64,000 nt of DNA from Okapia johnstoni (lineage: Eukaryota > Chordata > Mammalia > Artiodactyla > Giraffidae), in assembly GCA_024291935.2 (NCBI GenBank), contig CM044320.1, positions 55,432,001-55,496,000 on the forward strand, written 5' to 3'. Below, piece by piece: positions 23,816 through 36,819 of the stretch. The notes under the pieces were generated by a model. That model saw only the letters and a program-made list of their open reading frames with translations, was not told the DNA's origin and ran no database searches. How positions within the stretch are numbered: the stretch's first letter is position 1; every line of letters starts with the position of its first letter. The translations under genes and the position numbers were made by a program.

Positions 23816-24934
23816 CTAAGGGAGTCTGAGAAGGTCTCCACATCATACATGGACATGCAGCCCCTTCCAAAGGACACTCGACCCATGACGCTGGAGACAC
23901 TGACCTCACAGCCCCTCGCCTTCTGCACCAGGGGCAGCAGACTCAGGGTCACCTCCATCACCACCAACTTGTTCCCGTCCAGCATCTTCATGAAGTATCA
24001 GCCACTCAGTTGTTGTGATGGGCATGGAGATGTCAGTATTATTCAGCAGAATTTAGAGTCTTGGGAAGCATCAGGGGTAGAGGGCAACACTGTGCTGGAT
24101 CCAGGAGTGAGGACTCAGCCGTGGTGGCAGATCACCTTCCAACACAGGGAGGACTTTAGGAGAGAGGCTGCAGGGTGAGGGGTGGAACAGAGACCTTCAT
24201 GCTTCTGAGGATTTGGGGAGAGTGGACCCTGTGGGCAGTGGGAGGACAGGAGGTGTGCCTCCTTCCTGACTCTGTCTTTATGGCCCAGCCCACTGCCTGC
24301 TGACAAGGAACAAGAACCCCAAATAGGATGAAAGTGGGGAATAAAGACAAAGATATTGAGTGGGTCCATAATCTGGACATCGGAGGGTGAAGTTTTGGGT
24401 TTTCACAGTTTATGTTGTCTTTGCAGACATAATAATTATTCCCCTACATTGTCAGATTTTCTGATACCTGTAGGACTGAGATCTCAACATCTAGTATGAG
24501 GAGAATAATGGGAAACATAAAAAGACAATGAGGAAGGGGAAGAGAGGGAAAAAGGAATCAGTAGATTAAAGACAAAAAATAAAGATGACTATATCTGGGT
24601 GCAGATTGGTTGGGTGAAACAGACCTGAAATCCCAAGTTTAGCAGAACTTGTTGACAGACCTGGTAGTTCAGGCATGGACTTGGCTTGAAACGCTAACGA
24701 TTTAACACTGAACAATGTATCTGCAGAAATCTGGAGAATTTCAAGGGGTATTTTGCAGGGGGTGGGGCAGAGATGGGCAAGGATACCTCTATTTACCCAC
24801 TGATCAGTTCAGTTCAGTCGCTCAGTCGTGTCTGACTCTTTGCGACCCCATGAACCGCAGCACACCAGGCCTCCCTGTCCATCACCAACTGCCAGAGGTA
24901 GTACAGGCCCACGAGGACCGCCAGGTACAGCCAG
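23816..24934 (-). pseudogene. RDH16-like pseudogene C (exon 2 and exon 1 remnant)
   Basis: Exon 2 lies at 23816-24060. It has lost its acceptor (CAA in place of CAG), is shortened, and at the active site reads GCMSMYD, so both the catalytic Tyr and Lys are gone. Exon 1 survives only as about 24892-24934 (WLYLAVLVGLYYL coding), with the ATG deleted and a 3'-end fragment of a BovB (24806-24886) butting against it. Exons 3 and 4 are absent: block U1 passes straight into intron 2-like sequence at about 23010-23640. Confidence 0.88.
24806..24886 (-). mobile_element. BovB 3'-end fragment
   Basis: TTCAGTTCAGTCGCTCAGTC and following bases match the complement of the BovB 3' end. Only about 80 bp remain, replacing most of exon 1 of unit C. 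Confidence 0.85.
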
Positions 24935-25287
24935 ATGAGGTGAAATAGAGTCTGGCTAGTGACTGGATAGGAGAAATTAAGAACATATACCAGGTTGATT
25001 GGCCAATCATCCTCCAGACTCTCAGGCATGGAGTTCTGAAGATTTTCCTATTCACCTTCTTCAGTGAGTGTGACCGACTGTGATCCCAGTGCTTGTCTTT
25101 TGGTACATTTAACCCACTTCTCATCGATAGCATTGCATTTCCAACACAAACTTTTAAGGATGGCAATACTTTTCCAACCTCACTTTCCTGGTCCTCCTAC
25201 TCCTCCCTGTTTCCCTCTGCCCATCTCTGCCCTCTTACTTCCCCTCCCATACACACACACACACATTAGAACCCCTCCATCCCAGGT

Positions 25288-25711
25288 CATGTATGGATGT
25301 GAGAGTTGGACTATAAAGAAAGCTGAGCACCGAAGAATTGATGCTTTTGAACTGTAGTGTTGGAGAAGGCTCTTGAGAGTCCCTTGGACTACAAGGAGAT
25401 CAAACCAGTCAATCCTAAAGGAAATCAGTCCTGAATATTCATTGGAAGGACTAATGCTGAAGCTGAAACTCCAATACTTTGGCCACATGATGCAAAGAAA
25501 TGACTCATTTGAAAAGACCCTGACACTGGGAAAGATTGAAAGTAGGAGGAGAAGGGAATGACAGAGGATGATATGGTTGGATGGCACCACCGACTCAATG
25601 GACATGAGTTTGTGTAAACTCTGATACTTGGTGATGGACAGGGAGGCCTGGCATATTGCAGTCCTCGAGGTCGCAAAGAGCCTGACATGACAGACTGACT
25701 GAGCTGAACTG
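25288..25711 (+). mobile_element. BovB LINE 3' fragment
   Basis: A 424-bp piece encoding the C-terminal region ([26 protein letters not shown]-like but interrupted) and ending in GAGCTGAACTG. It is flanked by a target-site duplication ATCCCAGGT (25279-25287) / ATTCCAGGT (25712-25720), one mismatch. Inserted in block U2. A short (AC)n run lies just before it (25251-25265). Confidence 0.9.
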
Positions 25712-26352
25712 ATTCCAGGTTTCATGGTTCACAATTATCTTTGTCTTTTTTCCTGGTTAAATCTCAGACCTGGATCTCCCAGATCTAGTGGATTCTCTTA
25801 CAAAGGGAATAAACGTGGAATCAAGACACTCATGGCTTCAAAGACCAGTTCTCCTGCCAAATAGCTGTGTGACCTTGGGCAGCTGGCTTAGCCTCTGACC
25901 TGGTTTCCTCCTCTGGCTCAGCTCACAGAATTCCCTCCTGAAAAACTAAGTCCCCTCAGCCTCTCTAGGATTAGAAGGAGAAGGCAAAAGAGAATAAGGT
26001 CTCTCCTGATACAACGGTTCTCTGGACCCAAAAGGTGTTCAGAAGAGTGGTGGGGGTGTCTGAGGCAAAGAGAGGGGGCATGAAGGGAGTGAAGGGACAC
26101 AGGCAATGGTAAGACTTCTCCCAGATGCTGGAATGGGTGTTGAAAGGACTCACACAAAGCTGCTCTAACAGTTGTTCCCCTTTCATTCCATGAAGATTCC
26201 CTGCTCACAGCCTTGGGTGCCCGGCTCCATCACCCTCTCCACACTCTCTGCATAGACTCTGACCTGCCAAGCACCACACCCAGAAAGCAGACCACTCTGA
26301 CATGGAGAAAAGACTGCTGGAAAAGCCTGGTTTAACAGGGACCATGAGATGG

Positions 26353-26547
26353 GGGGCTTCCCTTGTGGCTCGGCCTGTAAAGAATCCGCCTGTGATGCTG
26401 GAGACCTGGGCTTAATCCCTGGGATGGGAAGATCCCCTGGAGAAGGGAAAGGCTATCCACTCCAGTATTCTGACCTGGAGAATTCCATGGACTGAATAAT
26501 CCATGGGGTCACAAGAGTCAGGCATGACTGAGCGACTTTTTTTATGG
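26353..26547 (+). mobile_element. Bov-tA SINE
   Basis: Head GGGCTTCCCTTGTGGCTC to GAGCGACTTTTTTT. Lies head-to-tail with a second SINE. Confidence 0.9.
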
Positions 26548-26555
26548 AATGGTTT

Positions 26556-26785
26556 GGACTTCCCAGGTGGCCCTAGTGGTAAAGAACTTGCCTGCCAATG
26601 CAGGAAACATAAGAGTCGTGGTTTTGATCCCTGATTCGGAGAGATCCCTGGAGGAGTGCGTGGCAAGCCACTCCAGTATTCTTGCCTGGCGAATCTCATG
26701 GACAGAGGAGGCTGGTGAGCTACAGTCCATGGGGTTCCAGAGAGTCAGACAGACTGAAGCGACTTAGCACCCATGGATGCATGTG
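26556..26785 (+). mobile_element. Bov-tA SINE
   Basis: Head GGACTTCCCAGGTGGCCC to GCGACTTAGCACCCATGGATG, directly following the SINE at 26353. Confidence 0.9.
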
Positions 26786-29349
26786 ACAGGGTAGGCAAAC
26801 TCCTAATAGCAGGGAGATCGGTAAACCACAGTAATTGGAAAGAAATTAGTTCAGTTTGTATGAGGGTGATGGTGGAGAGGAGGAGTGAGCCGCTCACTTA
26901 GGAGACTGAAGAAAGGTCCTGAGCCTGGACCACAGAATAGCTTGGCATGGAGGGTGTTCACGGGATGCGGGGACATATCATCCAAGAATGGGGCTGGACC
27001 ACCAGGGGCGTGGAGCTGGTGAGAGAAGCAGGGACAGAGGGGCTGGGGTCAGTGCGCTGGGCATCTCCTCACCATCCACATTTATCACAGCTCTGACTGC
27101 CGAGTCAGGAAAGAATACGGGCCTGGGTGGAAGGAGAGGCTTCCCCAAGGACACAGAGGCTCAGATCCTCCTAGAACTCATCCCAGCAGCCAAAAAGCAC
27201 AGAGAAGAAGACAGATTCAGCCTTTACTGGTCACTGTCACCTGCAGGGAGCTGACTGTCGTCCTGAAAGGAGTTGCCCCTCAAGTGAAAGTTGGCAGCAG
27301 TAATAGAAATATGCTCCTGCAGAAAGCAGCCTCTGCCTGCTTCCTGGGTGACCAGCAGGACCATCCTACAGGGGCTCCCCAAAGGGTGAGGATGAAGAAG
27401 GCCAGGATGGAGGATGGTGCCCTGGAAACTGTCAGGAAGCTGGGGGACATGCAATTATTATAAAAACACTAACTCTGCTAAGAGAGAAGGTTGTGGTTTC
27501 TTTACTCAAAGTAACGAGACATTTCTTTTCTCAGTGACCATGAAAGCATCAACCATAAATTCTCATGGGGCCATGCAGCAGACTGGTGCCAGCTCTCAGG
27601 GCTTCTGCCTCTGTTCTGTGAATCCTGAAAGGTACGGCGTGGGTTTGGGGCCTGTCAGGAGCTCCACACTACATGCCAAGTGGGGAAGACCACAGGAAGG
27701 TCAGGAGAGACCCGAGAGAGGAGGCTGGGGTGACTCTCACTCACCTGAGAGCTGCAGAGCCCACAAGAAGACATCTTTCAGGGGCCACCCTGTTAGGGAG
27801 ACTCACTGACTAAAATCTCTGCATCTTTGATCCTGGGAGTTCCAGCTGGGTCACATTCCAAGGCAGCGACTGTCAAGACTATACGCTTGGGAGCAGGGTG
27901 TCGCCCCCTGATGGTGTTCTCCTAGTCTCAGGAGGACCACAGTCAAGACAGGGCATTCCACACCCATCCCCTCATCTCCTCGCAGGACATGTCCTCTGAA
28001 GAGAGAGAGGCTTAGAAAATGACATGGGGCTGAAAGGGGCCACGAGTGAGGGCTAATTGTGCAACCTTGTTTCCAGCCCTACCTATCTGCTGGCCCCCTA
28101 TTGAAGTGAGCTCTCAAAATGGACAGACAAATCCTGCCTTTGGGTCCTAAGTGTCTGATTCTGGGAAGAGATAGTATTAGAGTTGGGGAAACACTGAACC
28201 TGTTCACCAAAAGCACCAGCACGGCCAAGGGGAGGAGGAGGGAGATTGCCTTGTGGTTGCTGCAAGGTCTCTGGCACGGATTCCAGCTCCTGCTCACATC
28301 CATCAGACCACACCTGGCTCTACCCCCAAAGAAGGCAGCCTGGAAGGAAGAGGACTGGGAATCCCCTGAGGGTCCAGCCTGAAGACTCGGCTGGTGTGCA
28401 CTGCACTTCTTTTTCAATGCTTTTGTTGTTCAGCCTTCTCTGAATTAGAGCCCGTGAGTCAACAATCAGAGAGGTGGCCATGGGACCCATCCCTGTGCCG
28501 CCCTTTGTCCCTCAACCCGTTGTGGGACCAGCAAGGAGGGTCAGGAATTTTAACTTTACAAGCACTCTGACATTCTGGACAGGATTCCTAGGGATGATTC
28601 CAAACCTCCTGAACACACACCCCCAAGTCATAAAGTGAATCAGTGATGACTTATTTGGTTTGGTGAGGCTGGTACTATTTGTGTGTGTCATAAATAATAA
28701 TTTGAAAAGCAAGTGCCTTCAGTTTAACCATGAAGCCGTAGCTTGTATTCTAGTAGGTGAACTTTTAAAATGAAATTTTAAGGAAAAAATAATCAATGGA
28801 AATTCTTGTTTCCAAGGTGGATCAAAACCTGGTTTCTGTACCCAAACCTGCCAAGGCCACTGAATTGGCACCTAGGTTGTTGGATCAGGCTGCTGGACAC
28901 CCTTTACTATCAACAGACACCTTCAGGGAAGAAGGGTTTTTATATCCCTGCCCATCATTTCTATCCTGGGGAAGAGGGAGACAGGACATGGGAAAGATTC
29001 ATCTGAAGAGGAGGACAGAGCCAAGGCACAGGAGACTGAACCCCCAGTGTCTCATGTCCTCCCCAAAGTATGGCTTTTCACAGCTGATGTGGGTCATAAT
29101 GCAGAAGGGACAAAATGGAGGCAGGAGCATCTGATCTCAGTTCCTCAGGCCCAATCTTGTCTCTTTCTTCCTAATTTCTTAGAGTCCTAAGCAATGACCC
29201 AAGCAAAGCCTGGGGAGTAAGTGGGAAATGAGGTGGAATGTGTGTTATGGAGCCCTGAGAATCCCCCTCTCCACTCTATTTCCCTCCCTCCATGTGTCCT
29301 CTCCCCACATACGACCCAAATGCCCCCTACCATGCTTCCCAGTCTTGGA

Positions 29350-29566
29350 TTACAGGGCCTTAGCAGGCCCAGTGTAACCCCAATACATCATGAGATCCAC
29401 CAGGAAGAAGGGCAGGTAGCTCATGGGAAGATAGAAGATATTGGAGTCGCAGCCAGGTGAATATCTAGTGTGGAGGTGGCAGGCAGCAGGGCGTGCTCCA
29501 TGCAGTCAGTCACCAAAGACAGATTTCCAGCCCACGGTGGCTTCAGTAAATCCGATGTCTTCATGA
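29350..29566 (-). pseudogene. Pseudogene D exon 4
   Basis: 217 nt against 218. It keeps LSLVTDCMEHAL and then shifts frame by a one-base deletion. Confidence 0.88.
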
Positions 29567-30103
29567 CTTTCCAGAATAACCATCTTAGTTATTCTCATTT
29601 TCCAGCCCTCCCACTTCCAGATCAACTTGACTTTCCAAAAATTTGGATCTCTTCCCAAGTCATGGTCCATACCATATCAATAGATTTCACTGTAATGTGT
29701 CCTACCATCTAGCAAAAAATACACTTCCACACTAAGTTAGCGCCCTCTAGTACCTTTTCAGGGAATACGTATACAACATACTGGAGGTCTCTACCCACTC
29801 TAAAAATTGAGGCACCTGAAAAAAGGTGGTCCTAACACCAGCTTGCCATGATTCCAGGGGTGTATCCCTCTGTGGCATCAGTCTCCTTTCCAAATTAAAA
29901 GGGTTTCTGAAGAGAAACTGTTCTCTAGATCTACCAAGTCTCAATCCTTCCCTTCTGTCACCAGTTGACCAAACAGAGACCTTAGAGATGACCTCATATC
30001 CCCACTGTGTGGGTAACTGAGAGCCTGGAGGATGGAACTGAGACTGGAGTAGGTACTAATGATGTATTCCTGAATATTTTTCCAAAGCCCACAGCTTACT
30101 CAC

Positions 30104-30267
30104 GGTAGGCAAGGAACTTGTCTCGATAGAGGTCCTGGATCTCTGGGCTGGCATGATCCCATGATGTCTGGAGGTTTCCATTAAACACCTCATCTTGGGT
30201 CATATTGGTCAGGAAGTAACCGGGCTCAATCATAGCCTCCTTCACTCTGAAGTAGGAGAGTTCCCTC
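30104..30267 (-). pseudogene. Pseudogene D exon 3 (open)
   Basis: 164 nt with acceptor CATTACAG and donor GTGAGT. Encodes RELSYFRVKEAMIEPGYFLT without a stop. Functional only if spliced to other exons. Confidence 0.88.
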
Positions 30268-31111
30268 CTGTAATGTAGGCAGGATGAGGGGCAAGTACTT
30301 GAGAGGTCATGCAAGCAGAACATGAAAGAACAGTCAGACACCAGTACAGGGCTGGGTGAGATGGGCTGGGAGCTCTCAAAAGTTGTGAGATGCAGAAGCC
30401 AGGGAAATAAGCTCATGGTGATGTTACTGTTCTCCATAGAGTTTGACCATTTTCCCAATTATTTTGCACCCTGTGCCTATCAGTGCCACATCCTACCAAC
30501 TGTGCTGCAAAGCATCACTTAAATGTTGCCTCCTCTTATTCCTCTCACTCAAATCAATCACCACATTTGCACATTCTGTCTTCCCATAGTCCACATCCCC
30601 TGTCTCCCCTCTCCCACCCCAGTAACCGCTTTGTCCTCGAAGGAGCATCCACCTGCCTGTGGACAGAGTTCCCACACATCAGAGCCACATTCTCTCTGCA
30701 GCCTGTGGTCTCTACCACTGATTTGACTATGTTGATCTCTTGACTATTTGCTTCAAGGGTACCCCTCAGGGTTCCTAGAGCATAAATACACTAGCAGCTG
30801 AGCACATGGAAGGCCTGCACAGTCAAATATATCCATTATTGTGCCTCCAATAATTTCTGACCATGGGCCCTTTTGCAAGGCAGGAATAAGTTGAATCAAA
30901 CTCTATAAGTCTGGGACCAACTGGGCATGGGAAATACATGAAGGTGCTTCCCAGTGATGGACCTACACAGGGTAAGGGAGAGGGATGTGGAAGGAAGAAC
31001 CATTAGGTCTGTGATGTATGAAAATCCCTGGAGAAACTACCACCCCACTACTACCCCCTACACAGAGCACAGAAGCCAAAGAGAAGAAGGGCCTCCTTCC
31101 CAGGGCATTAC

Positions 31112-31367
31112 CTGAGGGATTCTGAGAAGGCCTCCACACTGTACTTGGACATTCTGTATCCTCCACCTTTGAGGGACACCCAGCCCATGATGCTGGAGAT
31201 GTTGACCACATGGCCCCTCACCTTCCACACCAGAGGTAGCAGACTGTGTCACTTCAATCACCCCCAACAGGTCACATCCAGAATCTTCACAAAGTCCTGA
31301 TTGGTCAGCCACTGGTTGGGTGCCATGGGTGTGCAAATGCTGGCATCTTTCACCAGATCCCAGAGTC
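31112..31367 (-). pseudogene. Pseudogene D exon 2
   Basis: 256 nt against 259, frameshifted twice. Acceptor AG changed to TG. The active-site stretch GGGYRMSKYSVEAF is retained. Confidence 0.9.
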
Positions 31368-32802
31368 CAGAGAAGAGTGAGGATGAGAAGACAACACTGT
31401 GCTGGGTCCAGGAGAGAGGACCCAGTCTTGGTGCCAAGTCACCTTCCAATCCAGGGAAGACTTTAGGAGAGAAGCTGCAGGGGGAGCGACTGGAACAAAG
31501 ACCAACATGCTCCTAGGTGTTCAGGGAGTCCAGACCCTGTGAGCAGTGGTTGGCCAGAAGGTGTGCTCAGTCTTCACACCCCATCTACTGCCTGGTGACA
31601 AGGAACCAGCACCCCAGAGTTGATGAAGGCAGATATTGAGCTTGAGGAAATTTGTGTGTCTACAGTCTCTAACTCGGAGGGTGAACTTGTGTCTTTCACA
31701 ATCCCTGTTGTCTTTGCAGACATGATAAATATCCCCTAGGTTTTCAGATTTTCTGACACCTTCAGGACTCAGTGATTAACAGCTAGTATAAGGGAAAGAG
31801 AGGGAAACAGAGAGACAATAAAGAGACATTGGATAAAAGACACAAACAAACATGAGTATCATATGGATGCAGATTGTTTAGATAAATAAGATTTGAAATC
31901 CTGGGTTGGGGGAAATTGTGGACAGGCCTGGTATTAACCTCTAGAGCATGGGCTTGAAACACCCCCATAAATACTGAGTCATATCCCTGCTGGAATCTGG
32001 GGAATTACATGGGGTATTTCCAGGGGACGCTGGGCTCCCTCTCTTCACCCATCACCCACAGAACACAGTGTTCACCCTCTACCCCAGAAAACCCCACATG
32101 TCCTCCCACTCATATAAGAGATCACTCTGGCCCATCTCCTCAGGAAAGATTCACCAGCTTGAAGGAAACTACTTTGCAGGAATCAAAGACACAACCCAAG
32201 GGGTTTCTCTTTTGCCCTATTTTTTTTTTCTTTTAAAGTTTTAATTAAAGGATAACTTCTTGAATTGAAGGATAATATTGTCTGGTTTCTGCGGTACATC
32301 GATGTGAATCAACCATGGGTATACAAATGTTCCCTCCCACCTCCCACCCTAACCCCTCCCTCTAGGTGGTCACCAATGACCTAATCTAAGCTCCCTGCAT
32401 CATACAGAAAATTTCCACTGGCTACCCATTTGATATATGGTAATTTATATTGGTACTGATGAGCCTATTAGCACTGCAGCAATGGAGACACAGACATAGA
32501 GAACAGATTTGTGAACACATTGGGGAAGGAGAGGGTGGAACAAACTGAGAGAATCTCAAGGTTTTATTTAAAGTAAACACTTAGTAACCATAAGCCTCAG
32601 GACAGCAAGAACAGGCATTCAGGGTTGGTGGTGTAGGACTGCCAGAAATATCCACACAGAGAGCTGAGTTCCTCCTCTGCTCAGAAACACGTCTGCCTTG
32701 TTGGAAGAATATTCTCCAACCGCTTGTTATCAGAGACACAATCAATATACATGATTATAGTGCAGGGACTTGGGTAAAAAGAAGTTTACCAAGATATCAT
32801 TT
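31368..32802. other. Unit D intron 1, left part
   Basis: About 31368-32210 is homologous to intron 1 of RDH16. About 32214-32590 holds L1-derived 3' UTR relics, and about 32640-32802 is intron sequence again, ending in the target site AGATATCATTT (32792-32802). Confidence 0.65.
32214..32590 (-). mobile_element. L1 3' UTR relics
   Basis: The T-rich start (TTTTTTTTTC) and TTAATTAAAGGATAACTTC, CATGGGTATACAAATGTTCC and CCCTCTAGGTGGTCACC follow the reverse complement of ruminant L1 3' UTRs. A piece near 32520-32560 appears to be in the other orientation, so the relic is rearranged. Confidence 0.55.
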
Positions 32803-35729
32803 GGCAATAAGGAGTTCATGATCTGAGCCACAGTCAGCTCCTGGTCTTGTTTTTGCTGACTGTATAGAGCTTCTCCATCTTTGGCTGCAAAGAATATAAT
32901 CAGTCTGATTTGATTGACCATCTGGTGATGTCCACGTGTAGAGTCTTCTCTTGTGTTGTTGGAAGAGGGTGTTTGCTATGACCAGTGCGTTCTCTTGGCA
33001 AAACTCTATTAGCCTTTGCCCTGCTTCATTCTGTACTCCAAGGCCAAATTTCCCTGTTAATCCAGGTATTTCTTAACTTCCTGCTTTTGCATTCCAGTCC
33101 TCTATAATGAAAAGGACATCTTTTTTAGGTGTTAGTTCTAAAAGGTCTTATAGGTCTTCATAGAACCATTCAACTTCAGCTTCTTCAGCATTACTGGTTG
33201 GGCATAGACTTGGATTACCATGATATTGAATGGTTTGCCTTGGAAAAGAACAAAGATCACTCTGTCGTTTCTGAGATTGCATCCAAGTACCGCATTTCAG
33301 ACTCTTTTGTTGACCATGATGGCTACTCCATTTCTTCTAAGGGATTCTTGCCCATAGTAGTAGATATAATGGTCATCTGAGTTAAATTCACCCATTCCAG
33401 TCCATCTTAGTTTGCCGATTCCTAGAATGTCAACATTCACTCTTGCCACCTCCTGTTTGAACAATTCCAATGTGCTTGATTCATGGACCTAAAATTCCAG
33501 GTTCCTATGCAATATTGCTCTTTACAACATCGGACCTTGCTTCTCTCACCAGTCACATCCACAACTGGGTGTTGGTTTTGCTTTGGCTCCATCCCTTCAT
33601 TCTTTCTGGAGTTATTTCTCCACTGATCTCTAGTAGCATATTGGGCACCTACTGACCTGGGGAGTTCATCTTTCAGTATCCTATCTTTTTGCCTTTTCGT
33701 ACCGTTCATGAGGTTCTCAAGGCAAGAATACTGAAGTGGTTTGCCATTCTTTTCTCAAGTGGTTTTAGAAAAGGCAGAGGAACCAGAGATCAAATTGCCA
33801 ACATTCGCTGGATCATCAAAAAAGCAAGAGAGTTCCAGAAAAACATCTATTTCTGCTTTATTGACTATGCCAAAGCCTTTGACTGTGTGGATCACAATAA
33901 ACTGTGGAAAATTCTGAAAGTGATCGGAATACCAGACCATCTGACCTGTCTCTTGAGAAACCTGTATGCAGGTCAGGAAGCAACAGTTAGAACTGGACAT
34001 GGAATAACAGACTGGTTCCAAAATGGGAAAGGAGTACGTCAAGGCTGTATATTGTCACCCTGCTTATTTAACTTATATGTAGAGTACATCATGAGAAACT
34101 CTGGGCTGGAGGAAGCGCAAGCAGGAATCAAGATTGCTGGGCAAAATATTGATAACCTCAGATATGCAGATGACACCACCCTTATGGCAGAAAGTGAAGA
34201 AGAACTAAAGAGCCTCTTGATGAAAGTGAAAGAGGAGAGGCGGTCCTAAGATGGCGGAGGAATAGGACAGGGAGACGACTTTCTCCCCCACAAATTCACT
34301 GAAAGAACATTTAGACGCTGAGCAAATTCCACAAAACAACTTCTGAATGCTGGCAGAGGACACCAGGCACCCAGAAAGGCAGCCCATAGTCTTCGAAAGG
34401 AGGCAGGACAAAATATGAAAGATAAAAAGAGAGGCAAAAGAGGTAGGGATGGATATCTGTCCCGGGAAGGAGTCTTAAAAAAGAGAGAAGTTTTCAAATA
34501 CCAGGAAACACTCTCTCGGGCGGGTCTGTGGCGAGCCTTGGAATCTCAGAGGGCAAAATAACTGGGAGGAAAAATAAATAAATAATTAAAACCCGTGGTT
34601 TACATACCTAACAACAACACCCAGTGGAGCCACAGCCCAGACGTGCATCCCCAACTAGCAAGTGGGAGCTGGGCAGGGAGGGGTGGGCTGCATTGCTTTG
34701 GGTAAGGACTGGGCTTGAATGCCCAGAGGGCAATCTGAGGGAACTAGCTTGAGACAGCAACCTAGACCATGGGATAGCTTTCCTGAGAAAAGCCTTAACC
34801 TAAGACACCACCAGGACCACTCACAGAATAAAGGACTGAGCAGAGCAAGCCTGCTGTGGACCGGCCCATCCCCCACTGGAGATGGGCAGGCAGGGCAGCC
34901 AGAGCCAGAAAGGCACAATCGTGGCCCCAGAGAGGCATCCTGTACCAAACTGCAAGCAGACCTCGTTGCTAACCAGGACTTCTTGGGACTCTGGAGGGTC
35001 GACACCCGCTGAGAGGGTCGCAGCCAGAGATCTCCCCTGGGGAGACACATGGCACACCGGGGAAGCTGCGCCTGTTGTACACCTAGAAAACCGAGTGGCT
35101 GGGACGGGGGAAGGGAAAAAGTCACAGCTTCCGACCGTGCTAGCCAAAAACCTGGTCACCAGAGCTGCTCGGACCTGGGAAGAGCACAAAACCCAGGCTC
35201 AACCAAGTCTGCGCCTTTGTGAAGTACCCAGGAACCTGAACTTGAGAGGCTTAAACCTTCGGGAAGTACAGGCAACCCCAGGGGCCCGCTTCAGACAGTT
35301 CCTGGCAGTGCAACCTAGAGCCTGAGCAGTGTAGATTGGGAAAGCACACATGCCGTGAGTGGGGCAAACCCAGTGTGGCTGAATCATTGTGAGCACACAC
35401 CAGTGAGATTTGTTTGCAGTGTTCCTCCCTCCCCACAACACAACTGAACAAGTGAGACTAAAAAAAAATGACCACTACCGCCCCCCTTCTGTCAGGGCGG
35501 AAATTAGACACTGAAGAGACCAGCAAACAGAAGAAGCTAAAAGAAACAGAGGGAACCGGTTTGGAAGTGACAGGTGCAGTAGATTAAAACCCTGTGGTTA
35601 GCACCAACTACATAGGAACGGGCCTATAGACCTTGAGAAGTACAAGCTGGACCAAGGAACTATCTGAAAATGAACTGACCCCACACAGTCTGTAACAGCT
35701 CCAGAGAAAGTCCTAGATATATTTTTACT

Positions 35730-36060
35730 ATTATCATTTTTTAAATTTTAAAAACTTTTAAAATTATTTTATTATTTTATTTTTATTTTTTATTTTTAAG
35801 TCCTCTATTACTCCTTCAATTTTCATTTTTATAACATATTATTACCTTGCAAAAAAAAAGACCCTATTTTTAAAGCAAACTTCATATATATATATTTTAT
35901 AATTTTTGTGACTCTGGTGGGTTTTTTTTCTTTTTATTTTTTTTCTTTCCTTTTTTCCCTCTTTTTTAATATTGTATTTTTGAGAATCTAACCTCTACTC
36001 TAGATTTTTAATCTTTGCTTTTTAGTATTTGTTATCAAATTTGTATCTTCAAGAACCCAA
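35730..36060. repeat. A/T-rich low-complexity part of the L1 5' UTR
   Basis: Long T-rich runs (TTTATTTTTATTTTTTATTT and similar) within the L1 5' region. No gene. Confidence 0.7.
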
Positions 36061-36606
36061 TCTTCAGTACCCATTTTTACTTGGGAGCGAGATCACTGGC
36101 TTGATTGCTCTCTCCCCCTTTTAACTCTCCTTTTTCTCCACCAGGTCGCCTCCATCTCCCTACTCCCCCTTTTCTTCTCAACCCAACTATGTGAATCTCT
36201 TTGTGTGTTCCAGGCTGAGAACACTTAAAGAACTGATTACTGGCTGCATCTGTCTCTCCCCTTTTGATTCCCCCTTTTCTCCTCCTGGCCACCTCTGTCT
36301 CCTTCATCCCTCTTCTCTTCCCTGTGTAACTCCATGAACATCTCTGAGAGATCCAGACTGTGGAGAGCACATAGGGAAGTGATTACTGGCTACCTTGCTC
36401 TCTCCCCTTTTGATTCTCCTCTTCTCCTCCTGGTCACCTCTATCTCCCTCCTCCCTCTTCTTTTCTCCATGTAACTCTGTGAACCTCTCCAGATGTCCCT
36501 CACTGTGGAGAAAATTTTCATCATTAACCTAGATGTTTTATCATTGGTGCTGTATAGATGGAAAAGTCTTGAGGCTACTGTAAGAATAATACTGAAAACC
36601 AGAGAC

Positions 36607-36819
36607 AGGAGTTAGTGTTAGTCTCTCAGTCATGCCTGACTCTTTGCGACCCCATGGACTGCAGACCACCAGGCTCCTCTGTCCATGAGATTTTCCAGGC
36701 AAGGATACTGGAGTGGGTTGCCATTTCCTTTTCCAGGGGATCTTCCCAACCCAGGAGTAGAACCCGGGTCCCCTGCACTGCAGGCAGATTCTTTACCAAC
36801 TGAGCTACAAGGAAGTCCA
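36607..36819 (-). mobile_element. Bov-tA SINE inside the L1 5' UTR
   Basis: Complement of the complete element, from GTTAGTGTTAGTCTCTCAGT to GAGCTACAAGGAAGTCC. Confidence 0.92.

Larger units (their letters stand above)
24936..28760. repeat. Duplicated upstream block U2
   Basis: The same block as U1, interrupted by the BovB fragment 25288-25711 and two SINEs (26353-26785). Landmarks CACACAAAGCTGCTCTAA (about 26150) and TCCCCAAGGACACAGAGGCT (about 27140) are in the same order. It links pseudogene C to exon 4 of unit D. Confidence 0.75.

Noticed and set aside
33689..34249. A 186-codon RT-like open frame considered as an active gene
   Set aside because: It is a BovB fragment fused across a 5' inversion junction and cut by an L1; not a functional gene.
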